NCBI GenBank assembly: GCA_945910005.1
Contig: OX246741.1
Span: 41,942,232-42,006,231, forward strand
Direction of reading: 5' to 3'
Length of the DNA stretch: 64,000 nt
Origin: Isoperla grammatica
Lineage: Eukaryota; Arthropoda; Insecta; Plecoptera; Perlodidae
Part shown: piece after piece, positions 1-10,956 of the stretch
How the letters are laid out: each line of letters opens with the position of its first letter
How positions within the stretch are numbered: the stretch's first letter is position 1
Translations under genes and position numbers: made by a program
Notes under the pieces: generated by a model
Databases searched by the model: none
What the model was told of the DNA's origin: nothing
Seen by the model: the letters and a program-made list of their open reading frames with translations, nothing else

Positions 1-284
1 ACTCAGGATACACTAAACAGTACACACTAAGTATAGAAAACCATTGCAAATGATCTTGTACAAGCATATACCATAAGAACTAAAATTACAAAATACCAAC
101 AAAAAACATCACACACAAAACCAATAACTGTTGACATCCACCAGGTATCGTTTAAATTAAAAATTAAAACGCAGTAATATTGTGAAACAATATTCTGTCA
201 CAGACGAGGAAAGACCATATGAAACAGATTATGGCAAACATTAGACACTTTAACCCATAATCTTGTAGGACATACATGAAACAA
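1..284 (-). other. 3' flank of gypsy pol, no gene
   Basis: This AT-rich stretch lies just past the pol stop codon of the minus-strand gypsy element. I see no open frame and no copy of the LTR terminus (the LTR end reads CCTATTACA on the plus strand), so the 3' LTR and any third reading frame must lie beyond the left edge of the window. Confidence 0.6.
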
Positions 285-3200
285 TTATGAAATGTAAGGT
301 TTCAAATTGATAACGTTATGCGTGTTTTTAATTAGTTTGCCTGTTAAGTCCTTGAGCTCGTAAGCATTCGGCGCTACCAATCGACTGATTTTAAAAGGTC
401 CCTCGTAGAGGTAAAAGAACTTCTCTATCTCATTCGCGGGTGCACACGAGACGTTGCTCGACTTCAACAAAACAAGGTCGTCATTGTTGAACGTGAGAGG
501 TGTCGTGTTCACTAACTGGTGCCGTTGTTGCCGTCTCTCTGCACGAGAGAGGAGTCGATCATTGGCCAGCGCAAGTTTTTGTTGGTGCGACTGTACCTCC
601 CGTGGCGGCCAGCTGAAGTAGGGGTCGGTGTCCCGTCGGGGCTTGGTGTCAAACTGGAGTTCCAGGGGTGTGAAACCTGTACTGTCATGCAGGACTGAGT
701 TTAGACAGTCTTGTACAGACTGAAGCTTACCGACCCATGATGTGTGTTTGGTGTGACACAGAGTCCGGAACATACGACCCAACTCTCTCATTACCCGTTC
801 GCTAGGATTCCCTTGCGGGTAACGGACAGAGCAATAAGATATGTCTATCTTCAAGTTTTTGAGCGTATCTACCCATAAGTGCGATGTGAACTGTGAGGCG
901 TTATCGGACAAGACCCGTTGTGGTTTACCCGCCGTCTTGAAGTAATCACTCGTTAGCCTCTCTAGTATCGTCTTCGTGGTAGCTTTGTTCATGGCGTAGA
1001 GACGAACGAACTTCGTAAATACATCGAGGACGACAAAAATGAATTTAGCGCCTCGCTGTCCTCTTGGTAGGGGTCCGAACATGTCGATGGCGATCAGTTC
1101 CCCTTTGGTCGTTGGTAATATTGGCGTTAGGTTGCCGTGATAACGCTTGTTTGGGGTTTTTGTTTTTTGACAGATGTCGCACGGGCGTAGAATGGTGCGG
1201 ACGCTTCGTTCCATTTTTGGCCACACAAACGATTCGTTCAGTGCCGCGAAACATTTGTATGGGCCACAATGTGCGAGGTTATGGTGGTAATGCCAAACTA
1301 GGGACTCAATCATTGGGGCTGGTACACAGGCCTTCCAATCATTGGCACCCTCGGCGCTATTTCGGTAGAGAATACCATCGTATAGGAGGTGAACTTGGGC
1401 GAGACGTTCTAGACGTTCGTCGGGTGTGGCGACGCCGTCCTGCAGTCTGTCGATGATGCGACGGAGGTTGGCGTCCTCAGCCTGCCGTTGTTTGAACGCT
1501 GCTAGATCGTCGCATAAACCCGCGGCCATAGGTATCCGCAGACTTGCGATGAGAAACTCCCGCTGGTCGACGTCACTGCCACGTGGGAGCGTGTCATGTT
1601 GACAGTCAGCTGGGTACCGAGACAAGGTGTCTGCTACCACGTTTTCAGAGCCTCGGCAATATTCAATTGTTAAATCAAATTCCTGTATCAGTAGAATCCA
1701 TCGCGTGAGTCTGCTGCTTGTTAGCCGACACTTCATTATAAACGAAAGGGATTTGTGGTCGGAAAGAACGGTGACTTTGGATCGTAACAAGTAGACGCGC
1801 CATTTTTGCAACGCCATAACTATGGCGTAGGCCTCTCGTTCTGTAGTAGTATAACGTCGTTGCGCGTTATTCAGCGACTTGCTGGCGAACGCGAGAACCC
1901 TCTTGTCTCCATTGTCGTCGAGCTGATAGAGCTGAGCGCCGACGGCCACCCCTGAGCTGTCTGCTTGAATGAAGTACCTTAAATTAGGTCGTGGGTGATG
2001 AAGCATGACCGTGTTTAAAAACAACTCTTTAGTTCGCTGAAAAGCTGTTTTCTCCTCAGCCCCCCATTTCCATTGAGATGATGATTTCAAAAGGTTTTGC
2101 AGTGGTGCCACTATGTCCGAATATTGATTGCAGAAACGACGATAATAGTTACACATTCCGAGAAAGGACTTCAAATGTTTGACGTTTCTTGGTTCGGGGA
2201 ACTCGCGTATTGCCTTGGTCTTCTCTGGGTCAGTCTTCACGCCCTCCGAAGTTACAATGTGCCCCAGGAATGGCACCGACTGTTGGCAAAACTGTGATTT
2301 TGCGAAATTTGCAGTCAGCGACGCCTTACGTAGGCACTGGAATAGCAACCTTAAGTGGCGTATATGCTCTTCCCATGTTTCCGATGTCGCAAGAAGGTCG
2401 TCAATGTATGGCGTCGTAAAGGTTAACACTTCCGGCCCCAGGACTCTATCCATGCATCTGGTAAACCCTGCGACGGCTGTGGAGATCCCAAATGGTAACA
2501 CTTTGAACATGTATGTCTTACCATCGTGTAAGAAACCCGTGTATTGCCGGTCCTCCTTGCGCAGTGGCACCTGGTAGTACGATCGCGTTAAGTCTATGGT
2601 AGACATGTATTTGATCGTCTCGAAACGTTGTAAAATTTCCTCTGGGTCTTTAACAGTTTCGTGGTCTTTCACCATTCTGGAGTTCAGCTTGCGTCCATCT
2701 AAACATAGGCGCACGCTACCACCTTTCTTTATAACTGTGACGAGAGGGTTCGTGAATGGCGTAGGACCCCTCTCAATAATGCCGTCCGCCAACATTTCGT
2801 CTATTTGTTTTTGAACTGCCGGTCTCAACGCGTGTGGGATAGGGTAGGCTTTTTGCCTGAATGGCGTTGAATCAGTCAGTTGAATAGAGTGTTCATACAT
2901 GTTCGTTAGGCCTGGTTTCTTAGAAAATATTTCCTTGTTGTCCTTCAGGATGGTTCGAAGGTCGTTGCATTGTTGCTCAGTTAATGTTTTCATGTTGTCG
3001 ACCCTTTCGTCAATCTCTGCGTCTGTCAGTTGGCCCACAGGTGTATCGAGTGGCGCGCAGGTGTCCATGGCGTCAGTCTGTGCCTGAGGGTGTTGTGCAG
3101 GCAACAGTAATTTGGGGTCGCCCATAACAACACTGTGACGGTCCGCTACCTCCCTCTCTGTTAGGTATAGTCTGTTGACAGTTAACTGTTGCGGCGGGTT

Positions 3201-4799
3201 GGTCACTATACGTGCGAACGGAATGACAATAGTGTCACTCTGCGTAGGTATCGACACACACGAGGCGTCGAAGTTTATTAACGCTCGATTATCAAATAAC
3301 CAATCAGTCCCGAAGATAATGGGCTTCGTAAGTCCCGGCACAACTACGCATACAACATCCCCAACCCACATGCCAATCTTTACTGACACGAGTGTTTGGG
3401 TCGAAACTAGCCTCGAACCCATGCCTATCGCCCCGTTGATCCGAATGGCGGGCATTGGTAGTGAGGGGAGGCTTCCGTTTGCGGCCGTTATATGGTCGAA
3501 AAACGTTTCTGAGATGCACGACAACTCACTACCTGAGTCGATGAGTATAGCAGCCTGTACACTCTTTTGGAATGTGCCAATCACTTCCGGTGCCTGACGT
3601 ATCGCGACGTCGCTCTCGTCACTGGAAAGTAGCTCTCCCGCGTCTTCTCTACTGAGGTGGTGAACACCTGCATTTGAATGTTCCTTGTTCCCAGTGTCGT
3701 CACCTTCCGCCACATCTTCGGAGTCTGGTACGATGTCTTCCTCCACGTCAATCGTACGTATCTGACGACCGCGTTCTCCAGAACGTCCAAAGTCACTGTG
3801 ATGGGCGTGCCTGTCATTAGAATGACGCTGAAGAGTCGAGTCCGCACGCCACTGGGGGTTACTATTGCGGGTTTGCTGGCTGTTGTTCAGTCTGCCGTCT
3901 CGAAGTGATGTGTTGTCGGACGACGATTGGCGCCAGTTGGGAAAGTCGGTAGTGTTTGATTTGTTTACCTTGGTGTCTGACGACAATGGTTTATTCCCGT
4001 CGCCCAGGTTAGTAGTTCGACGTTTGCTGGTTTCATCCAGTCGGCGGAGTAGCTTAAGCGTCTCGTCTACTGTTGTCTTGCCCGCCGCGAGAAGCGTCGC
4101 GGTGACCTCGGGCCGAAAATGATCGACTACGGCGTCGATAACATCTTCATCGGACAGCCTAGGAGTAAGGTGGCGAGCCTTGGACAATACCAGTAGGAAA
4201 TATTCCGCCATCTGTTGGTCAAACTGCATTGGGCACTTGCCGTGGTACAGCTCGTATCGAACTGTCCTTTGTTGGGCCGCGCCCCAAAACTCGGCAAGGA
4301 AAGCCACTTTAAAGTCCGTAAAAGTGGTGAAACGGTCTGTAAAGACTTCTCCCCATCGTTTAGCGGGGCCTCGCAATTGTCCTGTCGCCAAAGAAACTTG
4401 AAACCGGTGTGGAACTCGTACCAGGTCGTAGTACGCTTCCAATTCGTGTATAAACACAACTGGATGCATCCGACCACCGTATCCGTCGAACAAGGGCAGT
4501 TGTGTCTGGGGCCTGAAATCCGCCCCCCAGCCCGCGGCGTGTTCCGCTGTAGGTACAGCGGGCGACGCGGGAACCGAGTTCCCTGCCTCTGTCGTAGGCG
4601 TCCCAGCTTCCAAGGCACGTACCCTCTCTGCTAGCGAGCTTACCGACGTCTGCATTGTTGCTATCGACGTCGTGAAACCGTCACACTTCTCGGTCAGGTC
4701 GGTGCGTAGTCCCTGGAGGAGCTGAACGATGTCGTCGTTGGTCGCCATCTTTGTGTTGTCCGTGTCGCGCCCGGAACGCGTCACAACCATACAGGTCAC
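285..4799 (-). CDS. Ty3/gypsy LTR retrotransposon Gag-Pol polyprotein
   Basis: One uninterrupted frame of 1504 codons encodes gag, protease, reverse transcriptase, RNase H and integrase. Seen: an N-terminal coiled-coil-like gag region (about 20-65) and a hydrophobic/charged gag core (about 95-260); an aspartic protease motif DSGS at 421-424; RT with LPFG (768-771) and the YIDD box (798-801); RNase H acidic residues near D947, E988, D1014 and D1057; an integrase zinc finger (His 1172-1177, C1207, C1210) and the catalytic triad D1239, D1299, E1334; and a C-terminal GPF module near 1467. No chromodomain and no CCHC zinc knuckle are visible in gag, which is unusual. Gag and pol are fused with no frameshift. 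A second Met at residue 18 could be the real start. The open frame and recognisable LTR suggest a young insertion. Function, from family knowledge: copying and integrating the element through cytoplasmic virus-like particles. Confidence 0.95.
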   Translation of the reverse strand: MTCMVVTRSGRDTDNTKMATNDDIVQLLQGLRTDLTEKCDGFTTSIATMQTSVSSLAERVRALEAGTPTTEAGNSVPASPAVPTAEHAAGWGADFRPQTQLPLFDGYGGRMHPVVFIHELEAYYDLVRVPHRFQVSLATGQLRGPAKRWGEVFTDRFTTFTDFKVAFLAEFWGAAQQRTVRYELYHGKCPMQFDQQMAEYFLLVLSKARHLTPRLSDEDVIDAVVDHFRPEVTATLLAAGKTTVDETLKLLRRLDETSKRRTTNLGDGNKPLSSDTKVNKSNTTDFPNWRQSSSDNTSLRDGRLNNSQQTRNSNPQWRADSTLQRHSNDRHAHHSDFGRSGERGRQIRTIDVEEDIVPDSEDVAEGDDTGNKEHSNAGVHHLSREDAGELLSSDESDVAIRQAPEVIGTFQKSVQAAILIDSGSELSCISETFFDHITAANGSLPSLPMPAIRINGAIGMGSRLVSTQTLVSVKIGMWVGDVVCVVVPGLTKPIIFGTDWLFDNRALINFDASCVSIPTQSDTIVIPFARIVTNPPQQLTVNRLYLTEREVADRHSVVMGDPKLLLPAQHPQAQTDAMDTCAPLDTPVGQLTDAEIDERVDNMKTLTEQQCNDLRTILKDNKEIFSKKPGLTNMYEHSIQLTDSTPFRQKAYPIPHALRPAVQKQIDEMLADGIIERGPTPFTNPLVTVIKKGGSVRLCLDGRKLNSRMVKDHETVKDPEEILQRFETIKYMSTIDLTRSYYQVPLRKEDRQYTGFLHDGKTYMFKVLPFGISTAVAGFTRCMDRVLGPEVLTFTTPYIDDLLATSETWEEHIRHLRLLFQCLRKASLTANFAKSQFCQQSVPFLGHIVTSEGVKTDPEKTKAIREFPEPRNVKHLKSFLGMCNYYRRFCNQYSDIVAPLQNLLKSSSQWKWGAEEKTAFQRTKELFLNTVMLHHPRPNLRYFIQADSSGVAVGAQLYQLDDNGDKRVLAFASKSLNNAQRRYTTTEREAYAIVMALQKWRVYLLRSKVTVLSDHKSLSFIMKCRLTSSRLTRWILLIQEFDLTIEYCRGSENVVADTLSRYPADCQHDTLPRGSDVDQREFLIASLRIPMAAGLCDDLAAFKQRQAEDANLRRIIDRLQDGVATPDERLERLAQVHLLYDGILYRNSAEGANDWKACVPAPMIESLVWHYHHNLAHCGPYKCFAALNESFVWPKMERSVRTILRPCDICQKTKTPNKRYHGNLTPILPTTKGELIAIDMFGPLPRGQRGAKFIFVVLDVFTKFVRLYAMNKATTKTILERLTSDYFKTAGKPQRVLSDNASQFTSHLWVDTLKNLKIDISYCSVRYPQGNPSERVMRELGRMFRTLCHTKHTSWVGKLQSVQDCLNSVLHDSTGFTPLELQFDTKPRRDTDPYFSWPPREVQSHQQKLALANDRLLSRAERRQQRHQLVNTTPLTFNNDDLVLLKSSNVSCAPANEIEKFFYLYEGPFKISRLVAPNAYELKDLTGKLIKNTHNVINLKPYIS

Positions 4800-4999
4800 A
4801 CACGACAGTTATTACTTAATATACGCGAGTAATGTTTATCCTCTCAAGTCTATATCCCCAAAGAAAAGTCACACGCAAAAACACACAAAAATACACAATA
4901 AACAACACTAGAGCGCGGTAGCAAAGCACAACGAGTAGCGCGCGGTACAACAGTAACGTATACAACCCAGCAAATACCAAAACCAACACGTCCGAATTT
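4800..4999 (-). other. gypsy 5' leader
   Basis: Untranslated leader between the primer binding site and the gag ATG of the minus-strand gypsy element. It is A/C-rich and has no long frame on the coding strand. Confidence 0.6.
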
Positions 5000-5011
5000 C
5001 GTTGGGCGCCA
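5000..5011 (-). promoter_or_regulatory. gypsy primer binding site
   Basis: Read on the minus strand, TGGCGCCCAACG begins two bases after the 5' LTR terminus. Starting with TGG, complementary to the CCA end of a tRNA, at this exact position is the normal signature of a minus-strand DNA primer site. The tRNA species is not assigned. Confidence 0.8.
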
Positions 5012-5013
5012 GA

Positions 5014-5274
5014 TGTAATAGGGTCCGTAGATGGGAATGGGTTTCTTGCTAAAACTACCAATTAAAAACAGCAATTCCTAAATCACACGGATGTATAGCT
5101 TTATTGTCACATGGAAAACAAGCTGCCAGCTACCGGTCCATCGACCTCGCCACTCCGGTAACCACTGGCCGCCCTCGCGCTCCCACCCTTGCAGTGGCCT
5201 ACCGCCTGCCTCAGGGTTGAGGGGGAGGGGAGGTTCCTTGTACCTGTGTGGGGGTAGTGACGTATCCTATTACA
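5014..5274 (-). repeat. gypsy 5' LTR (261 bp)
   Basis: On the minus strand the LTR begins TGTAATAGG and ends CCTATTACA, a perfect short inverted terminus, directly followed by the primer binding site. A polyadenylation signal AATAAA lies at 5100-5105 (minus). The outer edge abuts sequence homologous to the LTR-A gag region at about 31277, which fixes the boundary. The partner LTR is outside the window. Confidence 0.85.
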
Positions 5275-6654
5275 CAGCCAAGCTTCAGACGGCTGTACAA
5301 GAGATGAAGAAAGGGCAGGATGAATTGGAGAGGGATATGGTTAAGCAGGTGGACTTGGAGAAGATGATGGAAGAAATGACCGTGGAAATGAAAATGATAA
5401 CTTTGGGAAATGGAAATATAAATGTTTAAAAGAGATTAAAGAATTGGATTTAAAGAGCGAGATAGATAACGATCAGGAAGGAGAGGTGAATACACACGAT
5501 GCGGGGTGCGAAGTGGTTCAGATTAGTAGTATCGATCAGACTAGGGGTAAAGGAAGAACGAAGAAAGAAGGTTCTAGCGAGACTGAAACAATGTGGAGGT
5601 ATAAACGAGTTATGGAACGAGAGTTAGAGAAGTTGGATGACTATGAGATCAAGGTTACAAATGATAGAACGTGGTTGAAAGGTTTGAAAATGAAAACGAG
5701 GTATGCGAAGTAAGAAGGATTGAGAAAAAGGGAGCGATGCAATATGTTTCATAAAATAGAAAAGAGCTTGGCGACTTTGAAAGGAAAAATACGGAAAATT
5801 AGAGGGATTAAAACTAAATTGATTGGATATGTGACGAAGTATTGGGATTTAGAAAAAATGGGACTGGGATAAGAAAGAATGGGTGATTGTGAGAAGAGAC
5901 TGGAACAAGTTTAGGGGTGGGACATATTTACGTAATTGGTGTTCGAGTAGTTCTTTGGAAATGGCCCAAACAGAGATTGAAGGGTAGAAATGTTATTGTG
6001 ATACTGTAGTTAGGTTATGGTAGAAAACATTTTGGGGAAGTTCATTTTGTTTTGAATGATAAAAATTTGGAATTGTGGTATTGCGAAGATCGTTCGAAAA
6101 AACGCAAATATGTGCGTTTTATGAGGATTAGCAGGAATAATAGGAAGTTATGATAAAGGAACGACGAATCGATTTTGGTAAAAGTGAGAAGTTGAAAATA
6201 GAATCATTGAAGGAATATTGTTTTCGGTAATTGACGCAGGTATGTTTTTTCCAATTTTTGTGTAACGAAATTCAAATTTCGACAAAAAATTAAAAAAACA
6301 TGGGGGGTAATAGTGCTGTCATAAAAAAACTGTCATAAAAGTGTTGTCATAATAGTGTTGTCATAATAGTGTTGTCATATAGTGTTGTCATAGTGATGTC
6401 GATTGTCGATTGTCCATTGGTGGTATATAAAAAAAAAAAAAAATTTTATTCACAAAGTGATTTTTTTTTTTTATTAAAGGTCGACATTGTTGGGTGACAT
6501 TGTTGAGGTATTGTCGAACTTAGATCGTAGTTGGAGTTTTGACTAGGTGGTCAGTATGAATGGAGGATATATTTGATTAGGTGATTGTCATTCAGGGTAT
6601 AATTGTTTTTATTTTTATCATTAACATGAAGAATATAAGAAATAGGGGTATAAT
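5275..6654 (+). pseudogene. LTR-A retroelement internal region, decayed gag
   Basis: Collinear with 31277 onward. It encodes a very charged, lysine/glutamate-rich coiled-coil Gag (frames 5305-5429 and 5444-5713) with a deletion and stop codons relative to the other copy; no zinc knuckle or pol is visible. Sequence 5856-5930 matches 32053-32126. The tail, 6315-6410, holds a short degenerate tandem of TGTCATAATAGTGT just upstream of the LTR, followed by A and T tracts. The left edge is cut by the gypsy insertion, so this is the right-hand part of an LTR-A element. Family placement (an LTR element) rests on the flanking LTR, not on the protein. Confidence 0.7.
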
Positions 6655-6913
6655 TGTAATATATATGGAAGGCGGGTATGGTTTGGTCTAGGAAGCTTTG
6701 TGTAAAGAAGAAGGGTTTTGAAACTTTAAAAGATTGTCATGGGTTGTTGAGAGATGTTGCTAGTGGAGACAGAAAGAAACAGACAGACAGAACGGTTGGT
6801 GTGGCTAGAGAGACAGATAGCTGGAGTTGGAAGGGTAAGTGCTGCCAGTCCACTGAGCTACATTGAAATATTAATATTATTGTCTACTTGATACCGAGAT
6901 AGGGTATTTGACA
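6655..6913 (+). repeat. LTR-A, internally deleted copy (259 bp)
   Basis: Begins TGTAATATATATGGAAGG and ends TATTTGACA, matching the 413-bp LTR at 30516-30928, but lacks about 150 bp of its middle (the GAAGACGAAGGCTGCTCG segment). It lies downstream of LTR-A internal sequence, so it is probably the 3' LTR. Confidence 0.75.
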
Positions 6914-7558
6914 AGTTTATAGTGCAACTCAAGTCTTCAAGTGTTGGTTTGTTTCCGGCTGAGAAACACGAAAGAAATATCCAACGAGGTGACGAATGCG
7001 TGCATCGCCTTGATGACGAGCCTTTGTATCTGAAGAAGAGTAGTGGGAGTGAAAACGAACTCTGACAAAAATAAGCAAATGAAGAAAGGAATCCATTAAA
7101 CAAAATTCAACTTTGGACCTTGTACATTTACCAGAGGAAAGATAACGTTAATTGCAAATGAGTTTTTAAAAGAAAAACAAATGCTGAAAAAGTGTACCGT
7201 GAACAGATAAATACAAAGTACAGATATAAGGCCAGACTTGAAGGCAAAGGCTATTTACAAACAAAAGGCATTGATTAAAGTGAAACATTTTCACCGAAGA
7301 GTCTACCACTAGGTGAGCATAAATTGTGCACCAAGATGCTAGGACTAATATGAAGATACGTCTTATGTTTACGGCTATGGCAAGTGAGTGTTTAAATGTT
7401 TATGTTATGCCACAGCCCTCTTCGATGTTATTGGGGTTTGTTCATATAAACTTTTGTTTATAAACCACATCCATGTAAACTGTCACGGTCAAATCTAGTA
7501 TGTGATCTTGCTGTATTATTTACCACTGTCTAAAATAAATCAGATATTGTATCCCACA
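6914..7558 (+). pseudogene. LTR-C-like scrap and Ty1/copia RT fragment
   Basis: The first 50 bases resemble 17640-17690, the end of another LTR family (LTR-C). At 7222-7296 the plus strand reads RYKARLEGKGYLQTKGID, a stop, then SETFSP. This is the conserved start of the Ty1/copia reverse transcriptase domain with one in-frame TAA. Nothing else of copia pol survives, so it is an old fragment. The rest, to 7558, is AT-rich with no recognised feature. Confidence 0.6.
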
Positions 7559-8165
7559 TGCATAATCTCAAAAGTTATTTTACCTTTAACTCTCCCAAAC
7601 GAGTATTTTGGAGGTACACACTAGATCCAAGTACGAATCCTGCAACTTGTAAAACAGTGCTCCTTCGTTCTCCACAGCAACATTTAATCTTGTTTCAAAA
7701 ACAAATGTTTTTTTTGTACAATGTAAACAACTTAATACCTACTCACTAGATACATTAGTTCAACATTGAACTTTGCTGGAACGCTCTGCCCACATTTGAA
7801 AGGTTACAGAGGTAAAACGCGTAAGCCCGAGGGCTGGGGTGATAATAAGAATTGAGTGTGGGGATAAATGGGGTAGAACCTGCTTTAGCGGTATCAGTGT
7901 GAAAAAACGAGAGATAACCGAATTGGTGCTCAGTAGGAGCGAGGGAGAGCCGTCACAGTCTAGGGCTGAACCATCCAGGGCCCAGGGCCCTTACTATAGA
8001 CTGGGGCGGATCACAAACCCGCCTCTTCTTGGAGTCCGGGGAAGACAATTTGAAGATGCTTTGGAAGACCTGAAGCGACGAGCAGATGGTCGCTTAAGTC
8101 GCTTAGACATCCTTATTGGATGTACAGGGGGTCGCTTGGGTATTCACACAGGGCAACCCCTCTAC
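7559..8165 (-). pseudogene. Jockey-like LINE 3' fragment (copy D)
   Basis: Homologous by eye to 34510-35105, including the GGGCCCAGGGCCC stretch and the AGATGGTCGCTTA block. On the minus strand it corresponds to the far C-terminal part of ORF2 and the 3' UTR of the Jockey-like family. Frames are broken. No catalytic motif falls in this part. Confidence 0.6.
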
Positions 8166-9003
8166 CGGTAGACTGGCGAGCCGTACAACTATGCCCGCCA
8201 GATCCTGTAACTTCATGGCCATGGCGGGCGGGATAACATCGGTCTGCCTGACACAGTTCGCAATGAAGAAGGGCCGAATCAACTATTGGACCATGATGCA
8301 GTGCTTGCAAGGTGCATGGCGTCGCGCGATGAATGTTTTGTACACCGCTAGAGGACAACTGCAACATAGACCTTGGATAAACAAGTCCTTGCAAGCCTTC
8401 ACTTGCAACGTTGCTCCTGATTTTAATTCTTTTCTGACGGAACTTGAAGTGCTTCAACATTTATTATTACATAAACGTAATTTACGAGTTTTCTTCTACA
8501 AGTAAAGATACAAAGAAGTACCAGTGTTAATTGATTTGATCATAAATCGCATTTAAGTTTGGTTGTTTTGTTATTTCTTCAGGGCTTGGTCTCAAATTAA
8601 AAAAGACATTCGAAAATAGTTCATTTGACAGCTATTTTGTTGTAGCCTTGTTTTCTCGAATTATTTGTTTAATATCTTTAAATAATGTCATTTAATTTCA
8701 TTTGATACGTATTTAGAAGTTTTATGTAAGCAGGGCTTTTTTGTCAGTTTGCAGTGATTTCTGTAAGTTTGGTAACGGCCATTTGGAGAGTGCTGTCTTG
8801 TCGTTTGAGTATTTTACTTTTATTTTAGAGCAAAGAAGTAAGTTCGACAGCTTTGTTTTTTTTATTAATAAAATCAATAACATATGTATACTATTTGACG
8901 TTAGGGCATTTGATTTGTATAATTTTTTATCTTTGGAAACTATGACTGTTGAATTTCATTCACTACTCATTTTATATCTCAAATTAATATTCTTATAATC
9001 ATA
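8166..9003. other. no recognised gene
   Basis: 8166-8500 is moderately GC-rich with overlapping short frames on both strands and no recognised motif. 8501-9003 is AT-rich and leads into the CR1-like element, perhaps its 5' region. No support for a host gene. Confidence 0.4.
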
Positions 9004-10604
9004 ATGCGTCGGTGTGTTCAATGTAAATTAAAGAAGAACTGTAAAACTTTAAGTATACAGTGCTGCGTATGTGAAGACTTTTATCATAGGACTTGTTTGA
9101 ATCTGAACTTGGAGACATTTTATATGGTGCGGGATCAGTGGGAGTGTAAATCGTGTGTACAGAACTTCACTAGCTCCCACTGCCTTTAGTGTGGTTTGGA
9201 AGAGGTCTACACTAAGAAGAATGATGCACCTACTGGAGGAATTGCTCCTGGCTGGTATTGTATGAATTGCTTATTTCCATCTCTGGATGTTCATGATATT
9301 TTTACATCTTGTCTTGGGTCTAATGATTATGAACCGTTAAATGATGCTGAGGTTTGATCGGGTAAGGAAAGGAGGTGGTTTAATTATTTATATTGCAGAT
9401 AGATTTATGTTTAGTGTTATTGATAGTGTAATCACTTTTCCCCTAGATGTGGAATTGCAGTCCGTCATATTCTGGTGTGCTCATAAGCCTATGTCATTTT
9501 CAGTTGTTTATAAACCCCCTCATGTTAAAACCGAAGATTTTTCTGGGCCTTTTGATAGTTTAGTTAGTACTGTTGTTACAAATTATAATGAGATTTTCAC
9601 ATTGATCTACAAAAGAAGACTGCTCCAGTCAATCTTTTTAAGTTTCTCACTAGGTCTCGTGGGCTAGTGCAATTCAAGTCCAATACAAGATTAACCCAAT
9701 ACAAGAAATAATGTTAAATCACATAGTTTAATTGACCACGTTTATGTTTCTCGTAATGATAATGTTATTAAATCAGGTATAATAAGTGTAGGTATTAGTG
9801 ATTATGACTTCATTTATTGTATTCGTAAAATTAACCGACAAAGTTTCTTCCTAAGCCGGTTTATGCCCGAAATTATAAAAATATTGATTGGGAACAGGTA
9901 AATAGTGATATTTTGAGTGGGCCCTTTGAGCAAATTAATATGATGGTAAGTGCTAATGATAAATTAGAATTATTTATTAATATTGTTTTGGACACTCGTA
10001 ATAATCATACGCCGATTTTGAAGTTACGGGTAAAAAGAAAATCGGCTCCATGGTTATCTTCAGAAACTAGAAGATGGCTGCAAAGGAAGGACCACTTACG
10101 GAAAGAATTTCGTACTTTGAGACAGCAATTCACATGGGATGAGTGTAAACATATTCGGAACACGGTAAATAATTGCATTCGTTTTTCTAAACGTGAGTAT
10201 TTTAAGTAATCTTTTGATCCTGATATTTCTTCGAAATCTTAATGGTCAGTTTATAATAAGTTAACGGGTAATAAATCTAAACAAGGGTGTAATATTTCAT
10301 CTTTAAGTGAAAATGGAGTGTCTTACACATCTGATCATGAAATTTGTAGTCTGTTGCAGAAGAGTTTTTTTGTAGCCACTACAGAGTACTCAAAAGATAT
10401 TGGTGAGTTTCGTGATTTGAGTGTACGAGAAGCTGGAAGTAGGCCATTTAAACAGGTTACCAATGATGAAGTTATTTCTGCAATTTGTAGTCTTAAAAAT
10501 AATAGTGCTGCAGCTTCTTGGGAAGTGCCATGTATTGTTTTTAAGAAATGCTTTATAATAGTTTGTAACATCTATGGAAGGCGGTTATGTTTGGTATTTA
10601 GATG

Positions 10605-10906
10605 ATGATGATATTTGGGCTTAACGTCTCATATTTTTGCAACGAGGCTAATCGAGACAATGAGTGGGTGATATATGAAGATGAAATAGGGGGCTGTTTG
10701 GAGGAAAGGTGCAAGTAAGATGGTGGGGTGGAAAGGGGAAGGGGGAGGAAAGGGGATTGGGGTGTGGACTGCACTTCGTCTGACTTCTCCTCCTCGACCA
10801 GTCCGGCTAGGGTGGCCCTACCAGAAGCATACGCTTCCGCCGGCATAGCTCTCGGGATCACCAAAGCACGCAAACCTGCCCACCACGATAAGGTGGCAGT
10901 CCCTGG
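10605..10906 (-). mobile_element. SINE-like element, copy 1
   Basis: Near full-length member of the minus-strand family best bounded at 28716-29022. On the minus strand it runs from a GC-rich head (CCAGGGACTGCCACC) to an AT-rich end (GACGTTAAGCCCAAATATC) with a short ATC tail. It lies within the solo LTR-A. Confidence 0.75.
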
Positions 10907-10956
10907 ATAGATAGATGGATAGATATTTGGGCTTAACGTCTCATATTTCTGCAACT
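10907..10956 (-). mobile_element. ATAG tract plus SINE 3' scrap, copy 2
   Basis: A short ATAG/GATA run followed by the last ~35 bases of the same SINE family (minus strand). It may be a second, extremely truncated insertion next to copy 1. Confidence 0.55.

Noticed and set aside
1064..4634. several plus-strand ORFs across the gypsy pol region
   Set aside because: Antisense shadows of the 1504-codon Gag-Pol frame.
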